Assembly: GCF_002019705.1 (NCBI RefSeq)
Contig: NZ_KV917377.1
Span: 4,155,938 to 4,219,937, forward strand
Reading direction: 5' to 3'
Source of the DNA: Shouchella patagoniensis
GTDB lineage: Bacteria > Bacillota > Bacilli > Bacillales > Bacillaceae_D
Length of the DNA: 64,000 nt
Made by a program: the position numbers and the translations under genes. Shown here in pieces: positions 63,734-64,000 of the stretch (its first letter is position 1; the number at the start of each line of letters is the position of its first letter). Under the pieces are notes generated by a model, which was given only the letters and a program-made list of their open reading frames with translations, was not told where the DNA came from and did no database searches.

Positions 63734-64000
63734 ATGAAAAAGCTAGGTTGTGGATTGTTTTTTGCTGCTGTACCATTTTTATTTGTGGCAATGATCCTCA
63801 TGGGCATTGTCATGGTAATCACAGGTGAAAGCAACACGACAGGTAGCGACGCCCATTCCGAGATTGAGAGCGACATTGATTCGGAATATACATTTAACGG
63901 AGTCAGCCCAGAGATTGAACGGTATCACCCATACTTTGAACGTTATGCAAAAGAAAACGGTATTGAAGACTATATCGAAATTTTAATGGCGATGACGATG
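63734..64000 (+). CDS. CwlT-like conjugation cell-wall hydrolase, N-terminal part
   Basis: The gene runs off the window after 89 residues. An N-terminal membrane anchor (GCGLFFAAVPFLFVAMILMG) is followed by an acidic linker and the start of a lysozyme-like domain (YHPYFERYAKENGIEDYIEI, LMAMTM). This matches CwlT/Orf14 of ICEBs1 and Tn916, a muramidase plus DL-endopeptidase needed for conjugation. GGGAGGATG precedes ATG 63734. Confidence 0.8.
   Translation, partial: MKKLGCGLFFAAVPFLFVAMILMGIVMVITGESNTTGSDAHSEIESDIDSEYTFNGVSPEIERYHPYFERYAKENGIEDYIEILMAMTM

Overview
The window is chromosomal DNA from a spore-forming member of the Bacillaceae. Low-GC codon usage, strong AGGAGG-type ribosome binding sites, two BclA-like collagen spore-surface genes, S-box riboswitches, a BirA box and a cre-like site all point there. 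The gene set would fit an alkaliphile of the Shouchella (Bacillus) clausii type, but the species name is an inference.

Layout. (1) 1-6.4 kb: two divergent SAM-I riboswitches. The rightward one heads an operon for a ribose-type ABC importer plus mtnK and mtnA, which reads as uptake and salvage of methylthioribose. (2) 6.6-19.6 kb: core metabolism and regulators: a quinone-reductase/MarR pair, a CitA/CitB-type two-component system with a TctCBA tricarboxylate transporter, a solitary bioB behind a BirA operator, an MFS exporter, a Crp/Fnr-type regulator, mqo, and an ArsR/VOC pair. (3) 19.8-44.9 kb: an accessory stretch with many small transport, acetyltransferase and regulator genes. It also holds an unusual number of broken genes (scoB, an MFS gene with an internal inversion, an ABM monooxygenase, a lipoprotein, a two-frameshift hypothetical, a small membrane protein), two collagen-like genes, a likely type I toxin/antitoxin pair and chrA. 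(4) 45.1-48.9 kb: a compact phage- or plasmid-like module (XRE, DnaD-like, DnaC-like, amidase, DUF1659, DUF2922, YvrJ) with 12-bp iterons inside the DnaD-like gene. (5) 49.0-64 kb: a degraded integrative element. It starts at a 3' fragment of tRNA-Thr, carries helicase and integrase remnants, and ends in conjugation genes (a ConG-like tail and the start of a CwlT-like hydrolase) of the ICEBs1/Tn916 type.

The most interesting content is the cargo of that element, 52.1-62.2 kb: eleven tightly packed, AT-rich, co-directional genes. They encode two circularly permuted ATP-grasp enzymes, one RimK-type ATP-grasp ligase, a heme-oxygenase-like diiron oxidase, a DRE-TIM aldolase/lyase, a C45 Ntn acyltransferase/hydrolase, a branched-chain-type aminotransferase, a PhzF isomerase, an RraA-like lyase, an MFS exporter and a thioredoxin-like 2Fe-2S ferredoxin. 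No NRPS or PKS is present. I read this as a ribosome- and NRPS-independent pathway that builds one or more non-standard amino acids, oxidises them, and joins them by ATP-grasp chemistry into a small exported peptide-like metabolite. A divergently transcribed PlcR/Rgg-like regulator, split by a frameshift here, sits beside it with a perfect PlcR-box palindrome in between, suggesting peptide quorum control. I do not recognise this gene combination as a named pathway, and the product is unknown.

Several of the broken genes in the accessory stretch differ from an intact frame by exactly one base, often in a homopolymer. Some of the apparent pseudogenes may therefore be sequencing errors.
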